Notes under the pieces: model-generated | Told to the model about the DNA's origin: nothing | Databases searched by the model: none | What the model saw: only the letters and a program-made list of their open reading frames with translations | Shown: positions 7,347 to 15,776 of the stretch, piece by piece | Layout: each line of letters starts with the position of its first letter | Position numbering within the stretch: position 1 is the stretch's first letter | Origin: Oscillochloris sp. | GTDB taxonomy: Bacteria; Chloroflexota; Chloroflexia; Chloroflexales; Chloroflexaceae | DNA length: 34,896 nucleotides | Reading direction: 5' to 3' | Assembly: GCA_012032775.1 (NCBI GenBank) | Contig: JAAUQO010000046.1 | Coordinates: forward strand, 1 to 34,896 | Made by a program: the position numbers and the translations under genes

Positions 7347-8711
7347 TTAAAGCAGCTTACCCAACTCCGTCTCGCTGATGCCGAGCATCCGCGCAGCGGC
7401 CGAACGGTCGCCGTCGCTACGGGTAAGGGCCGACTCGGCGGCCTGAGCGCGCACCTGTTCAAGCATCACCTCAAGGCCGCGCCCTTCGTCGAGGTTGAGC
7501 CGGACAAACTGCTGAAGACCGTGATTATTCAACGAACCCTCGTCGCTGAGATCGAGATATTCGGGACTGATCACCGCATCCTGGGTGAGCACAATCGCCC
7601 GTTCGATCACATTCTCCAACTGGCGGACATTGCCGGGCCAGTGGTACGACATCAGCCGATCAAGGGCCGCCTCGGTCAGACGGGTCGGCTCCTCGCTGCG
7701 CGGATGATGGCGCTGGAGAAAGTGCGCCACCAGCAGCGGGATGTCGTCGCGGCGATCACGCAGCGGCGGCATATGGATATTGACCACATTCAGGCGGTAG
7801 TAAAGATCTTCGCGGAAGCGCCCCGAGGCCACTTCCTGCAACAGATCGCGATTGGTGGCGGTGATCACCCGCACATCGATCGTCACATTGGTATTCCCGC
7901 CAACCCGCTCGAAATTACGCTCCTGCAACACACGCAGCAGCTTTTTCTGGGTTGCCGGGCTGATTTCGCCGATCTCATCGAGAAAGATCGTGCCTTTGTG
8001 TGCCCGCTCGAAGCGACCCTTGCGCTGCGCAACCGCCCCGGTAAAGGCGCCTTTTTCGTGGCCGAACAACTCACTTTCAAGCAGCGTTTCGGGCAGAGCG
8101 GCGCAATTCACCGGCACAAAGGGCGCCTCGCGGCGGGCGGAACTGCGATGTAACACATGGGCGACCAACTCCTTGCCGGTGCCGCTTTCGCCGGTAACGA
8201 GCACCGTCGCATCACTGGCGGCAACGCGCCCGATCAGCTTATACACCTGCTGCATCGCGGCGCTGTGGCCGATCAGAATATCGCGCGGATCGCGGGTTTG
8301 TTGCTGCTCCAGCGCCATCAGGCGCCGCGTCAGACGGCGATGTTCCAGTGCCCGCCGCACCGTGACCAGAATTGCGTCCGGGTCGAATGGTTTGGCGATA
8401 TAGTCGTAGGCGCCCTGCTGCATCGCCTCAATCGTCACCGTCGATGAATCCTGGGCCGTGATAATCACGATCGGGAAATCGTAGCCTTTGGAGCGCAATT
8501 CCTGAAGCACGGCCAGACCATCGGGCGGGGGCATGCGTACATCGAGAATCGCGAGATCGGGCTCTTCCGCTTCAACCAGCTTAAGGGCGGCCGAACCCGA
8601 TTCGGCAATCCGACAATCGGCGCCTTCGGGTTCGAGAATGTCGCGCAGTAATTCGCAGATCGGTGCATCATCATCGGCGATCAGGATCGTATATCCCTCA
8701 AGCATGGACAT
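7347..8711 (-). CDS. NtrC-family sigma-54 activator (REC-AAA+-HTH)
   Basis: This 454-residue response regulator should activate sigma-54 promoters by ATP hydrolysis. The receiver domain (about 6-122) has acidic residues DDD at 13-15, phospho-acceptor Asp57 and Lys107. The AAA+ domain has Walker A GESGTGKE (174-181), the sigma-54-contacting loop GAFTGA (221-226) and Walker B TIFLDE (ending Glu246). The C terminus has a Fis-type helix-turn-helix (SAAARMLGIS). All catalytic residues I can check are present. I choose ATG 8711 because GAGG lies 6 nt upstream; ATG 8705 is possible. It is adjacent to kinases and in the same window as rpoN, so it is the best local candidate for controlling the sigma-54 promoters listed here. 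Confidence 0.94.
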   Translation of the reverse strand: MSMLEGYTILIADDDAPICELLRDILEPEGADCRIAESGSAALKLVEAEEPDLAILDVRMPPPDGLAVLQELRSKGYDFPIVIITAQDSSTVTIEAMQQGAYDYIAKPFDPDAILVTVRRALEHRRLTRRLMALEQQQTRDPRDILIGHSAAMQQVYKLIGRVAASDATVLVTGESGTGKELVAHVLHRSSARREAPFVPVNCAALPETLLESELFGHEKGAFTGAVAQRKGRFERAHKGTIFLDEIGEISPATQKKLLRVLQERNFERVGGNTNVTIDVRVITATNRDLLQEVASGRFREDLYYRLNVVNIHMPPLRDRRDDIPLLVAHFLQRHHPRSEEPTRLTEAALDRLMSYHWPGNVRQLENVIERAIVLTQDAVISPEYLDLSDEGSLNNHGLQQFVRLNLDEGRGLEVMLEQVRAQAAESALTRSDGDRSAAARMLGISETELGKLL

Positions 8712-8732
8712 ATACACCTCGCGAAAATCGTG

Positions 8733-8744
8733 TGATTGTAATCA
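8733..8744. promoter_or_regulatory. 12-bp inverted repeat upstream of the activator
   Basis: TGATT-GT-AATCA is an inverted repeat 22 bp upstream of the activator start and 8 bp upstream of the plus-strand sigma-54 promoter at 8752-8768. It could be an operator or activator-binding half-site pair, but at this length it could also be chance. Confidence 0.3.
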
Positions 8745-8751
8745 TAATCCC

Positions 8752-8768
8752 CGGCACGGTTCTTGCAG
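8752..8768 (+). promoter_or_regulatory. Sigma-54 promoter for the response regulator
   Basis: The sequence is CGGCACGGTTCTTGCAG with GG-N10-GC and a TTGCAG -12 element; only the leading T is changed. The predicted start near 8778 gives a leader of about 101 nt that contains two inverted repeats. Confidence 0.8.
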
Positions 8769-8774
8769 TAAACC

Positions 8775-8787
8775 TATAACGGTTATA
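8775..8787. repeat. Inverted repeat at the predicted transcription start
   Basis: TATAAC-G-GTTATA is a 13-bp palindrome spanning the predicted start of the response-regulator transcript. It may be a protein-binding site. Confidence 0.35.
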
Positions 8788-8814
8788 CCACATAATAAGT
8801 AAGGTAAGCTATAC

Positions 8815-8837
8815 GATAGTCTCTATTATAGACTATC
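8815..8837. repeat. Inverted repeat in the response-regulator leader
   Basis: GATAGTCT and AGACTATC form a perfect 8-bp inverted repeat around a 7-nt AT-rich spacer. In RNA it is a leader hairpin about 40 nt before the start codon; in DNA it could be an operator. Confidence 0.5.
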
Positions 8838-8878
8838 ACAAACGGCAGCGACTCGACACATCCTGGGGGAATTTCGTA

Positions 8879-9307
8879 ATGCACCGAAGACGTACTATCC
8901 ATATTCTGCTAGTTGATGATGATGAGATAGATATTATGAATGTCCAACGGGCATTTAAACGCAATAATATCACAAATCCTTTATATGTGGCGCGAGATGG
9001 TGTTGAGGCGATTGAGATGCTCCGTGGTGACGGTGCAGAAAAGCTGCCGCATTCGCGATTGCTCGTGCTGTTGGATCTCAATCTGCCACGTATGAATGGG
9101 CTTGAACTCTTGCAGGAGATTCGCAAAGATAAAGACCTTCGGGCTTTACCGGTGGTTATTCTAACAACCTCGGACGATGATCAGGACAAGATCCGAGCCT
9201 ATAATCTGAATGTGGCCGGCTATATCGTGAAACCGGTTACGTTTACGGCATTTGCCGATACAATGGCAACTCTCAATACCTACTGGACAATTAGTGAGAT
9301 GCATTAG
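8879..9307 (+). CDS. Single-domain response regulator (Rcp1-like)
   Basis: The 142 residues form only a receiver domain: acidic cluster DDDE (13-16), phospho-acceptor Asp66 in LLDLNLPRMNG, and the conserved Thr and Lys in ILTTS and IVKP. The long alpha1-beta2 spacing and the sequence LDLNLPRMNGLELLQEI resemble Rcp1-type regulators that pair with phytochrome-like kinases. There is no output domain, so it probably relays phosphate or acts by protein contact. GGGGG lies about 10 nt before the ATG. It is transcribed divergently from the NtrC-type activator from a sigma-54 promoter and is followed after 81 nt by a hybrid-type kinase. The likely partner is the kinase at 9389 or 11061. Confidence 0.92.
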   Translation: MHRRRTIHILLVDDDEIDIMNVQRAFKRNNITNPLYVARDGVEAIEMLRGDGAEKLPHSRLLVLLDLNLPRMNGLELLQEIRKDKDLRALPVVILTTSDDDQDKIRAYNLNVAGYIVKPVTFTAFADTMATLNTYWTISEMH

Positions 9308-9388
9308 AACAAAAACATGGCACCAATTGTAGCCAATTCGCAGCTAAACATCGATTCACGGCACTCTGTCCAGGGTTTGGGGGAAGGT

Positions 9389-11041
9389 ATGACCAGCGAA
9401 TCACCGCTGACGATACTGGTTGTTGACGATGATGCGGTTGATCGGCGATCGGTACGACGGGCATTCCATACGTTGGGCGAATCGCCGGCAATTGAAGAGG
9501 CGGTCGATAGTCATGAGGCCTATGAAAAGCTGAAGACGCAGTCTTTCGATTGCGTATTGCTTGATTATCGCCTGCCCGACGCCGACGGATTGGCGATTGT
9601 TCGTGAATTGCGCCGGCGCGGATTGCAAACTCCGATCATTGTGCTGACCGGCCAGGGCGATGAGCAGATCGCCGTCGAGTTGATGAAGGCCGGCGCCACG
9701 GATTATATTACCAAGACCAATCTCGGCCCCGAGCATCTAAGCCATAGTGTTCGCAATGCAATCCGGATTCAGCGGGCCGAGATGCGGGCCGCGTATGCAC
9801 TTCAGGATAACCTGGAGCGCCTGAAGTTTCTGGCCGATGTCGGCGAAGAACTGAGTTCGTCGCTCGATATTCAGACCCTGGTCGAGCGGCTTAATCACTT
9901 GCTGACGCCGCGTCTGGCCGATTGGTGCGCGATCGACGTGCTGGAGGTAGACGGTGGGTTCCGGCGCAGCGTTGCGATCCATCCTGATGCCGATCCGGCC
10001 TGGCTGCAACGACTCGAACAGGGCTGGCCGCTCGATCCCGATCTGGCTCCCAGTGTGGCGATGATCGTTCATCATCGAACCAATCTTGTCTTTCCGCTCC
10101 CAAACCGCGATTTCGCCATTGGCGAGGGCGAGTTGCGCGAACGGCTGCGCGAAGAGGACGTGAGCGCGCTGATCTGCCTGCCGATTCTGAGCGCCGAACG
10201 GGTTTATGGTGGGCTGACCCTGATCCGTCGCGCTCCCGGCAAACCATTCACACTCTCCGAGATCGCGTTGATCCGCCAGATCGCCGAACGAGCCGGTGCT
10301 GCGCTTGAGAATGCGCGGCTGTATCAGATGGCCCGCGACGCGGTGAAGTTGCGCGACGACTTTCTTTCGATCGCCTCGCACGAATTGCGTACGCCGCTTA
10401 CCAGCATGCTCGGCTACATTCAATTGTTAGAACGAGTGCTGCGCCGCAAGCATGAACTAAGCGAGCGTGAAGAACGGGCCTTGCGTACGATCACCGCACA
10501 AACCAAGCGGCTCAATACCCTCATCACCGCCATGCTTGATGTCTCGCGGCTCCAGGATGGCCAGTTGAGCATCGATCGCGAGGTGCTGGATCTGCGGCCG
10601 ATTGTGGAGCGCAGCGTCGCCGAGTTCCAGCCGACCCTGAATTCGCATCAGATGGTGCTGGCCAAACCCGACGAGCCGGTGTTGGTTCTGGGCGACGAGG
10701 TTCGGCTGCAACAGGTATTGCTGAATCTGCTGTCCAATGCCGTCAAGTACAGCCCCCAGGGCGGCACGGTTGCCGTGCGTGTCGAGCAGAATCCCGGCTG
10801 GGCGACGATTGCGATCAGCGACGAAGGGATCGGCATCCCGCGTGAGTCGTTGGATCGACTCTTCAGTCGCTTCTTCCGCGCTTCAAATGCCAACGAGCGA
10901 CGGATCAGCGGGATCGGCCTGGGCCTGTATGTGGTCAACGCAATTGTCACCCTGCACGGCGGAACAATCAGCGTCGATAGCCAGATCGGCTGCGGCAGCA
11001 CCTTTACCATTCGACTGCCGTTGGCGACGGAAGTCGGGTAG
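9389..11041 (+). CDS. REC-GAF-histidine kinase
   Basis: This 550-residue soluble protein has an N-terminal receiver (DDD at 13-15, phospho-acceptor Asp59), a short coiled linker, a GAF domain (about 150-305), a HisKA domain with His331 in SHELRTP, and a HATPase domain with N box LLNLLSNAVKYS, G1 DEGIGIP and G2 GIGLGLYVV. No membrane segment is seen. The receiver upstream of the kinase suggests its activity is set by another kinase, as in Rcp-type relays. I choose ATG 9389 (GGGGGAAGGT just upstream) over ATG 9317, which has no ribosome binding site. It is probably co-transcribed with the regulator at 8879. Confidence 0.93.
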   Translation: MTSESPLTILVVDDDAVDRRSVRRAFHTLGESPAIEEAVDSHEAYEKLKTQSFDCVLLDYRLPDADGLAIVRELRRRGLQTPIIVLTGQGDEQIAVELMKAGATDYITKTNLGPEHLSHSVRNAIRIQRAEMRAAYALQDNLERLKFLADVGEELSSSLDIQTLVERLNHLLTPRLADWCAIDVLEVDGGFRRSVAIHPDADPAWLQRLEQGWPLDPDLAPSVAMIVHHRTNLVFPLPNRDFAIGEGELRERLREEDVSALICLPILSAERVYGGLTLIRRAPGKPFTLSEIALIRQIAERAGAALENARLYQMARDAVKLRDDFLSIASHELRTPLTSMLGYIQLLERVLRRKHELSEREERALRTITAQTKRLNTLITAMLDVSRLQDGQLSIDREVLDLRPIVERSVAEFQPTLNSHQMVLAKPDEPVLVLGDEVRLQQVLLNLLSNAVKYSPQGGTVAVRVEQNPGWATIAISDEGIGIPRESLDRLFSRFFRASNANERRISGIGLGLYVVNAIVTLHGGTISVDSQIGCGSTFTIRLPLATEVG

Positions 11042-11071
11042 GGCCGGCGCATACCCTGCCCTACGCCGGCC
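11042..11071. terminator. Hairpin between convergent kinase genes
   Basis: GGCCGGCG (11042-11049) pairs with CGCCGGCC (11064-11071), an 8-bp stem. It overlaps the last codons of the minus-strand kinase. There is no T tract, so its terminator role is uncertain. Confidence 0.45.
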
Positions 11072-13004
11072 AGGTAAACCAGAAGGTTGCGCCATGGCCG
11101 GGTTGTGATTCAAGGCCGACCGTGCCATTCTGGTGCTCGACGATCCGCTTCACCAATGCCAGGCCGATCCCGCTGCTCTCGATCCGATCTTTCGGCACCA
11201 GGGTTTGAAAAAGGCCGAAAATCCGCTCGTGATAGCTTGGATCGATCCCAGGCCCATTATCGCCGACGTAAAACCGATAATACATGCCTTCGCGCGCGCA
11301 GCCAACCCGGACAAGGGCCGTTTCGCCGGGATTATGTTTGATCGCATTGCTGATCAAGTTGGCAAAGACCCGTTGCAGCAGCAGGTGATCGGTTTTCATC
11401 GTCGGCATATTCGGTGCGATCTCCAGTGTGACATGCTCGGGCGGGGCCAGCAGATCGATCACCTCCGCCAACAGATCCACAACCCGCACCTGTTCGATGA
11501 CGCCACTGGTACGCCCAATCCGCGCATAGGCCAGCAAGCCGTTGATCAGATCCTCCATGCGTTGCACCCGGCCATGGAGCAAATTCAGGTGCTCGCGCAC
11601 TTCCGGGGTAACGTTGTCGCCGAGATCTTCATCGATCCACTGCGAAAGATTGGCGATCCCGCGCAATGGCGCCTTAAGATCGTGCGAGATCAGATAGGCG
11701 AACTGATCCAACTCGCGGTTGCGTTCCTCCAGCGCTGCGGCGGCGCGCCGGCGCTCGCTGATATCGCGCACAATTGCGACGAAACGCCCCGGCTCATCCT
11801 CGGTCGCCACATATTGCAACCATAGGTCAACCGGAATATCGTGGCCGTCTTTATGTCGATGGACGGTTTCGAACGACAACAGGCGCTGCGTGCCATCCAG
11901 TAACGGCGCGATCAGTTGGCGAAATTGGGGTTCGTTGTATTCCGGCTTGATATCGATCGGCGTCATCTGCAACAGTTCGGCGCGGCTGTAGCCAACCTGA
12001 TCCAGGGCGCCCTGATTCACATAAAAGAAACACAGGTTTTGCGGCTCGAACATAAACACGCAATCGAGGGCCTGATCGAGGGTTTCGCGAAACCGGCGCA
12101 ACTCGTGGTAAAGCTGCGCATTCTCAATTGCGACGGCGATCCGTTCGGCCAGTCGTTCGGCCAGCGCCCGATCGAAGAAATTGAACAGCCGCTGCGATTC
12201 GGCGGCGATCAGGGTGATCACACCAAGCCGCTTGGTTCGGGTGATCAGCGGCAAGGAGATCGACGAAGTCAGGCCGAGTGAACGCAGAATTTGGCGCTGC
12301 TCGGCATCACGAACCGCTTGTTCCAGCACGGTATCGTCGATCCGCTCGTAGAACGTCGGCTCGCCGCGTTCCAGCAACTCCAGCCCCGCCTGTGGATTGG
12401 AAAAGCCACGCCGGTAAAGATCATTGGCCAGGGCGACGCGATCAGGATCATTGTGCGCAACCGTCAGTCGTTCCAGGCGCCCGTTTTCCAGCAGGTCGAT
12501 CACACACCAATCGGCGAACTGGGCAACCGCCAGGGTGGCCAATTTGCGCAGCGCCTTGCGATAATCCAACCCCGAATTCAATAGCGCAGTCGCCCGGCTC
12601 AGGAAGCCTAAGGCATCGCTCTGGCGCTTTTGCTCATCGATGTTGGTGCAGGTGCCGACCCACTCGACAATCTCGCCATTATCGTCACGAACCGCCTGAG
12701 CGCGCGCCAGGAACCAGAAGTACACGCCATCTTCGCGGCGCAGCCGATACTCGATCTCGTACGGCTCACCCTCTTGCCAGGTTCGCCGCCAGGTTGCTTC
12801 GGCGCGCTCACGGTCGGCGGGATGCAGCGCAGCCAGGAAACCGAATCCGCACGATTCCTGTTCACTCAGGCCGGTAAACTCGCTCCAACGCTGATTCAAG
12901 TAGATCACCCGACCCTGGGTATCGGTGGCCCAGACCAGTTGCGGCATTGCTTCGGCCAGAACTCGGTAACGCATCGCTGCGCGTGGAATAGAGTTGCGGG
13001 GCAT
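11061..13004 (-). CDS. PAS-GAF-PAS histidine kinase (phytochrome-type kinase core)
   Basis: This 647-residue soluble sensor kinase has an N-terminal PAS/PAC domain (about 12-130, with RVIYLNQRWSEFTG), a GAF domain (about 150-310), a second PAS/PAC domain (about 320-430, ending VAIVRDISERR), a HisKA domain with His441 in SHDLKAPLRG, and a HATPase domain with DNGPGI and GIGLALVKRI. The kinase core resembles that of cyanobacterial phytochromes that signal to Rcp1-like regulators; no chromophore-binding motif is apparent in the GAF domain. I start at ATG 13004 (AAGGA 6-10 nt upstream). An upstream in-frame start at 13118 would be translated from dispersed repeat B and is rejected. No promoter was found directly upstream; it may be co-transcribed with the phosphatase gene at 13139-14638. 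Confidence 0.93.
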   Translation of the reverse strand: MPRNSIPRAAMRYRVLAEAMPQLVWATDTQGRVIYLNQRWSEFTGLSEQESCGFGFLAALHPADRERAEATWRRTWQEGEPYEIEYRLRREDGVYFWFLARAQAVRDDNGEIVEWVGTCTNIDEQKRQSDALGFLSRATALLNSGLDYRKALRKLATLAVAQFADWCVIDLLENGRLERLTVAHNDPDRVALANDLYRRGFSNPQAGLELLERGEPTFYERIDDTVLEQAVRDAEQRQILRSLGLTSSISLPLITRTKRLGVITLIAAESQRLFNFFDRALAERLAERIAVAIENAQLYHELRRFRETLDQALDCVFMFEPQNLCFFYVNQGALDQVGYSRAELLQMTPIDIKPEYNEPQFRQLIAPLLDGTQRLLSFETVHRHKDGHDIPVDLWLQYVATEDEPGRFVAIVRDISERRRAAAALEERNRELDQFAYLISHDLKAPLRGIANLSQWIDEDLGDNVTPEVREHLNLLHGRVQRMEDLINGLLAYARIGRTSGVIEQVRVVDLLAEVIDLLAPPEHVTLEIAPNMPTMKTDHLLLQRVFANLISNAIKHNPGETALVRVGCAREGMYYRFYVGDNGPGIDPSYHERIFGLFQTLVPKDRIESSGIGLALVKRIVEHQNGTVGLESQPGHGATFWFTWPA

Positions 13005-13026
13005 AGATGATCCTTGGAAAAAAGAG

Positions 13027-13105
13027 CTAGTACAGAACGGCCCACGTCCGTCGCGGGTTTGTAACGGCCTTGAGGCCGTCACCGTGCGATGGGCGCCGGA
13101 GACGT
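13027..13105 (-). repeat. 79-bp dispersed repeat, copy B
   Basis: This is the inverted match of the block at 291-369, about 91% identical. It lies in the 134-bp gap between the phosphatase stop and the kinase start, and contains the same hairpin core (ACGGCC/GGCCGT). In this position it could act as a transcript-processing or attenuation element between two minus-strand genes. Confidence 0.85.
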
Positions 13106-13138
13106 AAAATAAGCGCACATTCCGGTTCGCAGCACGGC

Positions 13139-14638
13139 TTAAATTTCAAGCACCTGCTTACAAATAGCCGCAATATCAATGGTGCGTGGATAATCTGGAA
13201 AGCGGGTGCCTGCGGGCGCACCGGCAACCAGCAGCGGCACAATCGAGTCGCCTTTATGGAGCGAGCCGTGCGAGCCGCCGGGATGCAGATTCATATTCGG
13301 CAGCTTGAACTCGTGGCCGGGGCGCGCCGTCACCCAGATCCCGGCGCCGATCGCATTGTCGAGGGCACCCTTGATCCGCTCGAACGCATTCGGATAATCG
13401 TTAAAAACAAAGGTTTCGCCGTCCAGCCGCGCATCAACCGCGCTGAGATCGCCGTCCCAGGCCCAGGCGGTGCCGTAGACATCATGGCAGGCGCGCTCGC
13501 CGTTGCGAGCTTGCCGGAAATGCAACCGGCCGCGATCGGCGGTAGCGACCACAAAACCCGGCCCCTCGCCGCTATGTTCGGCAAGCCAGAGTACTTGATC
13601 GATGCGCGGATCGTCAAACAGGCGTTTCGTCACCTGATCGATCACATCGGCTCCCGGCTCACGCATATAAATCTGGGCGACGCGCAAGTTCGGGCAGATC
13701 AGCAGACGTTCATCATGTTCCCAGGGCCGACCGGCCTGGGCAAGGGTAAACTCGGCCAGCGGCGCATACAGATCGATCCCGGCCTCGTGCTGATCTGCAT
13801 GCATCGGCGTTTGCGAATGGTCGCCGGTGATGATGATGCAAAACTCGCGCAACAACGGTTCAACACTACCGAAGATCGCGATCAACTCGCCGAAATACGT
13901 ATCGGCTTCCAACAGCACATGGGCGGCCTGATCCGGGCCTTCATCGTGGCTGGCGAAGTCGTTATCGGGCATATACACAACCGTCAGATCGGGCAGTGTA
14001 TTGTTGCGGGCCATCTGAAGCAATGTTTCGGCGGCGTGGTGATCCTCGAAGCCGTAGCGATGCAGCACGCCGCTATGCGACAAACTACTGTGGCTGCGTT
14101 CGCCGTCGGGCACCACAAAATCGCCCAACTGTAAAATTTTCGGCCCGTAAAGCTTGCCGTTATAGCCGACGCCGGGGATCATTTTGATCAGCAACGGCTG
14201 ATCGACATCGTGAGGCTGATCGCCGTGAAACACCAGGTAATTCAGCGACGCAGCCGTTTTCCCGCTGCGTTCAACCATCTCGTAGAGCGTTTCAGCACCC
14301 AGGCGCTCGTGGTTCAGGCGCACCAGAAAATCGGTAAAAAACTCATCAAAGCCGCGCTCCCAGATCACAGTGAAATCGGCGCCGAAGTAGGCTACCTCGT
14401 TATTCTCTTCGTCATACCAATAATCACCCATGATCTTGTGTTTTTCGGGGTAGACGCCGGTAATAATCGAGGCCGTCGCAGCGGGGGTGATCGAAGGAAA
14501 GGCGGCCACGCAGCCGAAATCGATCGAGCCGACCGCAGCAAGGGCCGCGACATTCGGCAACTTGTTCGCTTGCAGCAGCGGCTGAACCACGGCCGAGCCT
14601 AAAGCGTCGATAACCACCAGAATGACCTTCTTCGGCAT
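13139..14638 (-). CDS. Alkaline-phosphatase-superfamily phosphodiesterase/phosphatase
   Basis: This 499-residue enzyme belongs to the type I phosphodiesterase/nucleotide pyrophosphatase branch of the alkaline phosphatase superfamily. Metal and catalytic segments are visible: VVIDALG near the N terminus, PSITPAATAS with the nucleophile, YMPDNDFASHDEG, ITGDHSQT, and a terminal GGSHGSLHKGD. The substrate is unknown. No signal peptide is clear, so it is likely cytoplasmic. I start at ATG 14638 (AAGGAG about 8 nt upstream); a longer frame from 14755 would begin upstream of the promoter. A sigma-54-like promoter lies at 14691-14707, back to back with that of the DUF1206 gene. Confidence 0.88.
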   Translation of the reverse strand: MPKKVILVVIDALGSAVVQPLLQANKLPNVAALAAVGSIDFGCVAAFPSITPAATASIITGVYPEKHKIMGDYWYDEENNEVAYFGADFTVIWERGFDEFFTDFLVRLNHERLGAETLYEMVERSGKTAASLNYLVFHGDQPHDVDQPLLIKMIPGVGYNGKLYGPKILQLGDFVVPDGERSHSSLSHSGVLHRYGFEDHHAAETLLQMARNNTLPDLTVVYMPDNDFASHDEGPDQAAHVLLEADTYFGELIAIFGSVEPLLREFCIIITGDHSQTPMHADQHEAGIDLYAPLAEFTLAQAGRPWEHDERLLICPNLRVAQIYMREPGADVIDQVTKRLFDDPRIDQVLWLAEHSGEGPGFVVATADRGRLHFRQARNGERACHDVYGTAWAWDGDLSAVDARLDGETFVFNDYPNAFERIKGALDNAIGAGIWVTARPGHEFKLPNMNLHPGGSHGSLHKGDSIVPLLVAGAPAGTRFPDYPRTIDIAAICKQVLEI

Positions 14639-14690
14639 AAGAGAAGCTCCTTCGCCTGAGGGACTGTTCGGGTTGCGGGCGCTGTTCATG

Positions 14691-14707
14691 CAACAAGATC
14701 TGTGCCA
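14691..14707 (-). promoter_or_regulatory. Sigma-54-like promoter for the phosphodiesterase
   Basis: The minus strand reads TGGCACAGATCTTGTTG. The -24 half is perfect, but -12 has GT in place of GC. The predicted start near 14681 gives a leader of about 43 nt. Confidence 0.6.
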
Positions 14708-14749
14708 TAAACCGCAGCCCCGGCTGATTGGTACGCACGCCCTTCTTAG

Positions 14750-14766
14750 TGGCACACGAGTTGCAT
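14750..14766 (+). promoter_or_regulatory. Sigma-54 promoter for the DUF1206 gene
   Basis: TGGCACACGAGTTGCAT is a perfect match. The predicted start near 14776 gives a leader of about 66 nt and fixes the downstream gene start at 14842 rather than 14728. Confidence 0.9.
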
Positions 14767-14841
14767 GTGATTACAGCAATACCAGCAACAGGATACGGGC
14801 GACCGGATCGTGCGCCCGTGCTCGTTAAAGGAGATCTATTT

Positions 14842-15705
14842 ATGGCACCACAAGATGCGGTGATGAAAGCACGACGCGCGGCTGAAGATGTCAGCCCATG
14901 GCTGAAAACACTCACCCGGCTGGGCTATGCGGCAAAAGGCATCGTATACGCACTGGTGGGAATTCTGGCGATCCAGATCATCATCGGCACCAGCGGTCAG
15001 GACGCCGATACGCGCAGCGCATTACGCGAGATCGCCCAGCAACCCTTTGGAACATTCCTGCTCTGGGTGGTTGGGATCGGCCTGCTGTTCTACGCGCTCT
15101 GGCGCTTTGTGCAGGGCGGACTGGACCCCGACAACAAGGGCAATGATGCCAAAGGGATCATAACTCGGATCGGCTATGCCGTCAGCGGCGTTATTTACAC
15201 CGGGCTGGCCTTCAGCGCATTCGGCATCGTTACCGGCACCGGTTCGGGCGGTGGCGGTGGCGGCGGCGACCAGTCAGCCCAGGGCTGGACAGCCTGGCTG
15301 ATGTCGCAGCCCTTCGGCCAGTGGTTGGTCGGCATTGTTGGAGCGATTGTGGTCGGCGTCGGGATCTACCAGATCTACAAGGGCGCAACCAAGAAATTCC
15401 GCGAGAAACTCAAGACGTATGAGATGGGCAACACCGAGCGTACCTGGTCGATCCGGTCGGGGCAGATCGGCCTGATCGCCCACGGAGTTGTGCAGGGCTT
15501 GATCGGTTGGTTCCTGATTCAGGCGGCCTGGCAGGCGCAGCCGCAAGAGGCACGTGGCCTGGGCGGCGCTCTGGCGACACTTTTGCAGCAGCCGTACGGC
15601 CAGTGGCTGATGGGCGCCGTTGCGATCGGCTTGTTCGCCTATGGCGTGTTCCAGTTTGTGCTGGCGCGCTACCGTCAGATCCCGGCGATGAATACGTCGT
15701 CGTAG
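14842..15705 (+). CDS. DUF1206 membrane protein with three repeats
   Basis: The 287 residues contain three DUF1206 units, each with two membrane segments: GYAAKGIVYALVG... with QQPFGTFLLWVVG, GYAVSGVIYTGLA... with SQPFGQWLVGIVG, and GLIAHGVVQGLIG... with QQPYGQWLMGAVA. This gives six membrane helices. A glycine-rich stretch lies between the first helix of the second unit and its partner. The family's function is unknown. The ATG is preceded by AAAGGAGA at a good distance. A perfect sigma-54 promoter precedes it and a strong terminator follows, so it is a monocistronic member of the proposed regulon. Confidence 0.93.
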   Translation: MAPQDAVMKARRAAEDVSPWLKTLTRLGYAAKGIVYALVGILAIQIIIGTSGQDADTRSALREIAQQPFGTFLLWVVGIGLLFYALWRFVQGGLDPDNKGNDAKGIITRIGYAVSGVIYTGLAFSAFGIVTGTGSGGGGGGGDQSAQGWTAWLMSQPFGQWLVGIVGAIVVGVGIYQIYKGATKKFREKLKTYEMGNTERTWSIRSGQIGLIAHGVVQGLIGWFLIQAAWQAQPQEARGLGGALATLLQQPYGQWLMGAVAIGLFAYGVFQFVLARYRQIPAMNTSS

Positions 15706-15735
15706 GATACGGGATGCAGAATACGGAATACATGG

Positions 15736-15769
15736 GCCGGGCATCGCTACCATACGATGCCCGGCTTTT
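15736..15769 (+). terminator. Rho-independent terminator of the DUF1206 gene
   Basis: A perfect 11-bp stem (GCCGGGCATCG at 15736-15746 with CGATGCCCGGC at 15755-15765) with an 8-nt loop is followed by TTTT. Confidence 0.9.
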
Positions 15770-15776
15770 GTGCATC

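Noticed and set aside
13005..13118. N-terminal extension of the PAS-GAF-PAS kinase
   Set aside because: The extra 38 residues are translated from repeat B, while ATG 13004 has a good ribosome binding site.
13070..14134. 354-codon plus-strand ORF
   Set aside because: It is antisense to the phosphodiesterase, whose active-site motifs are intact; composition is that of a shadow frame.
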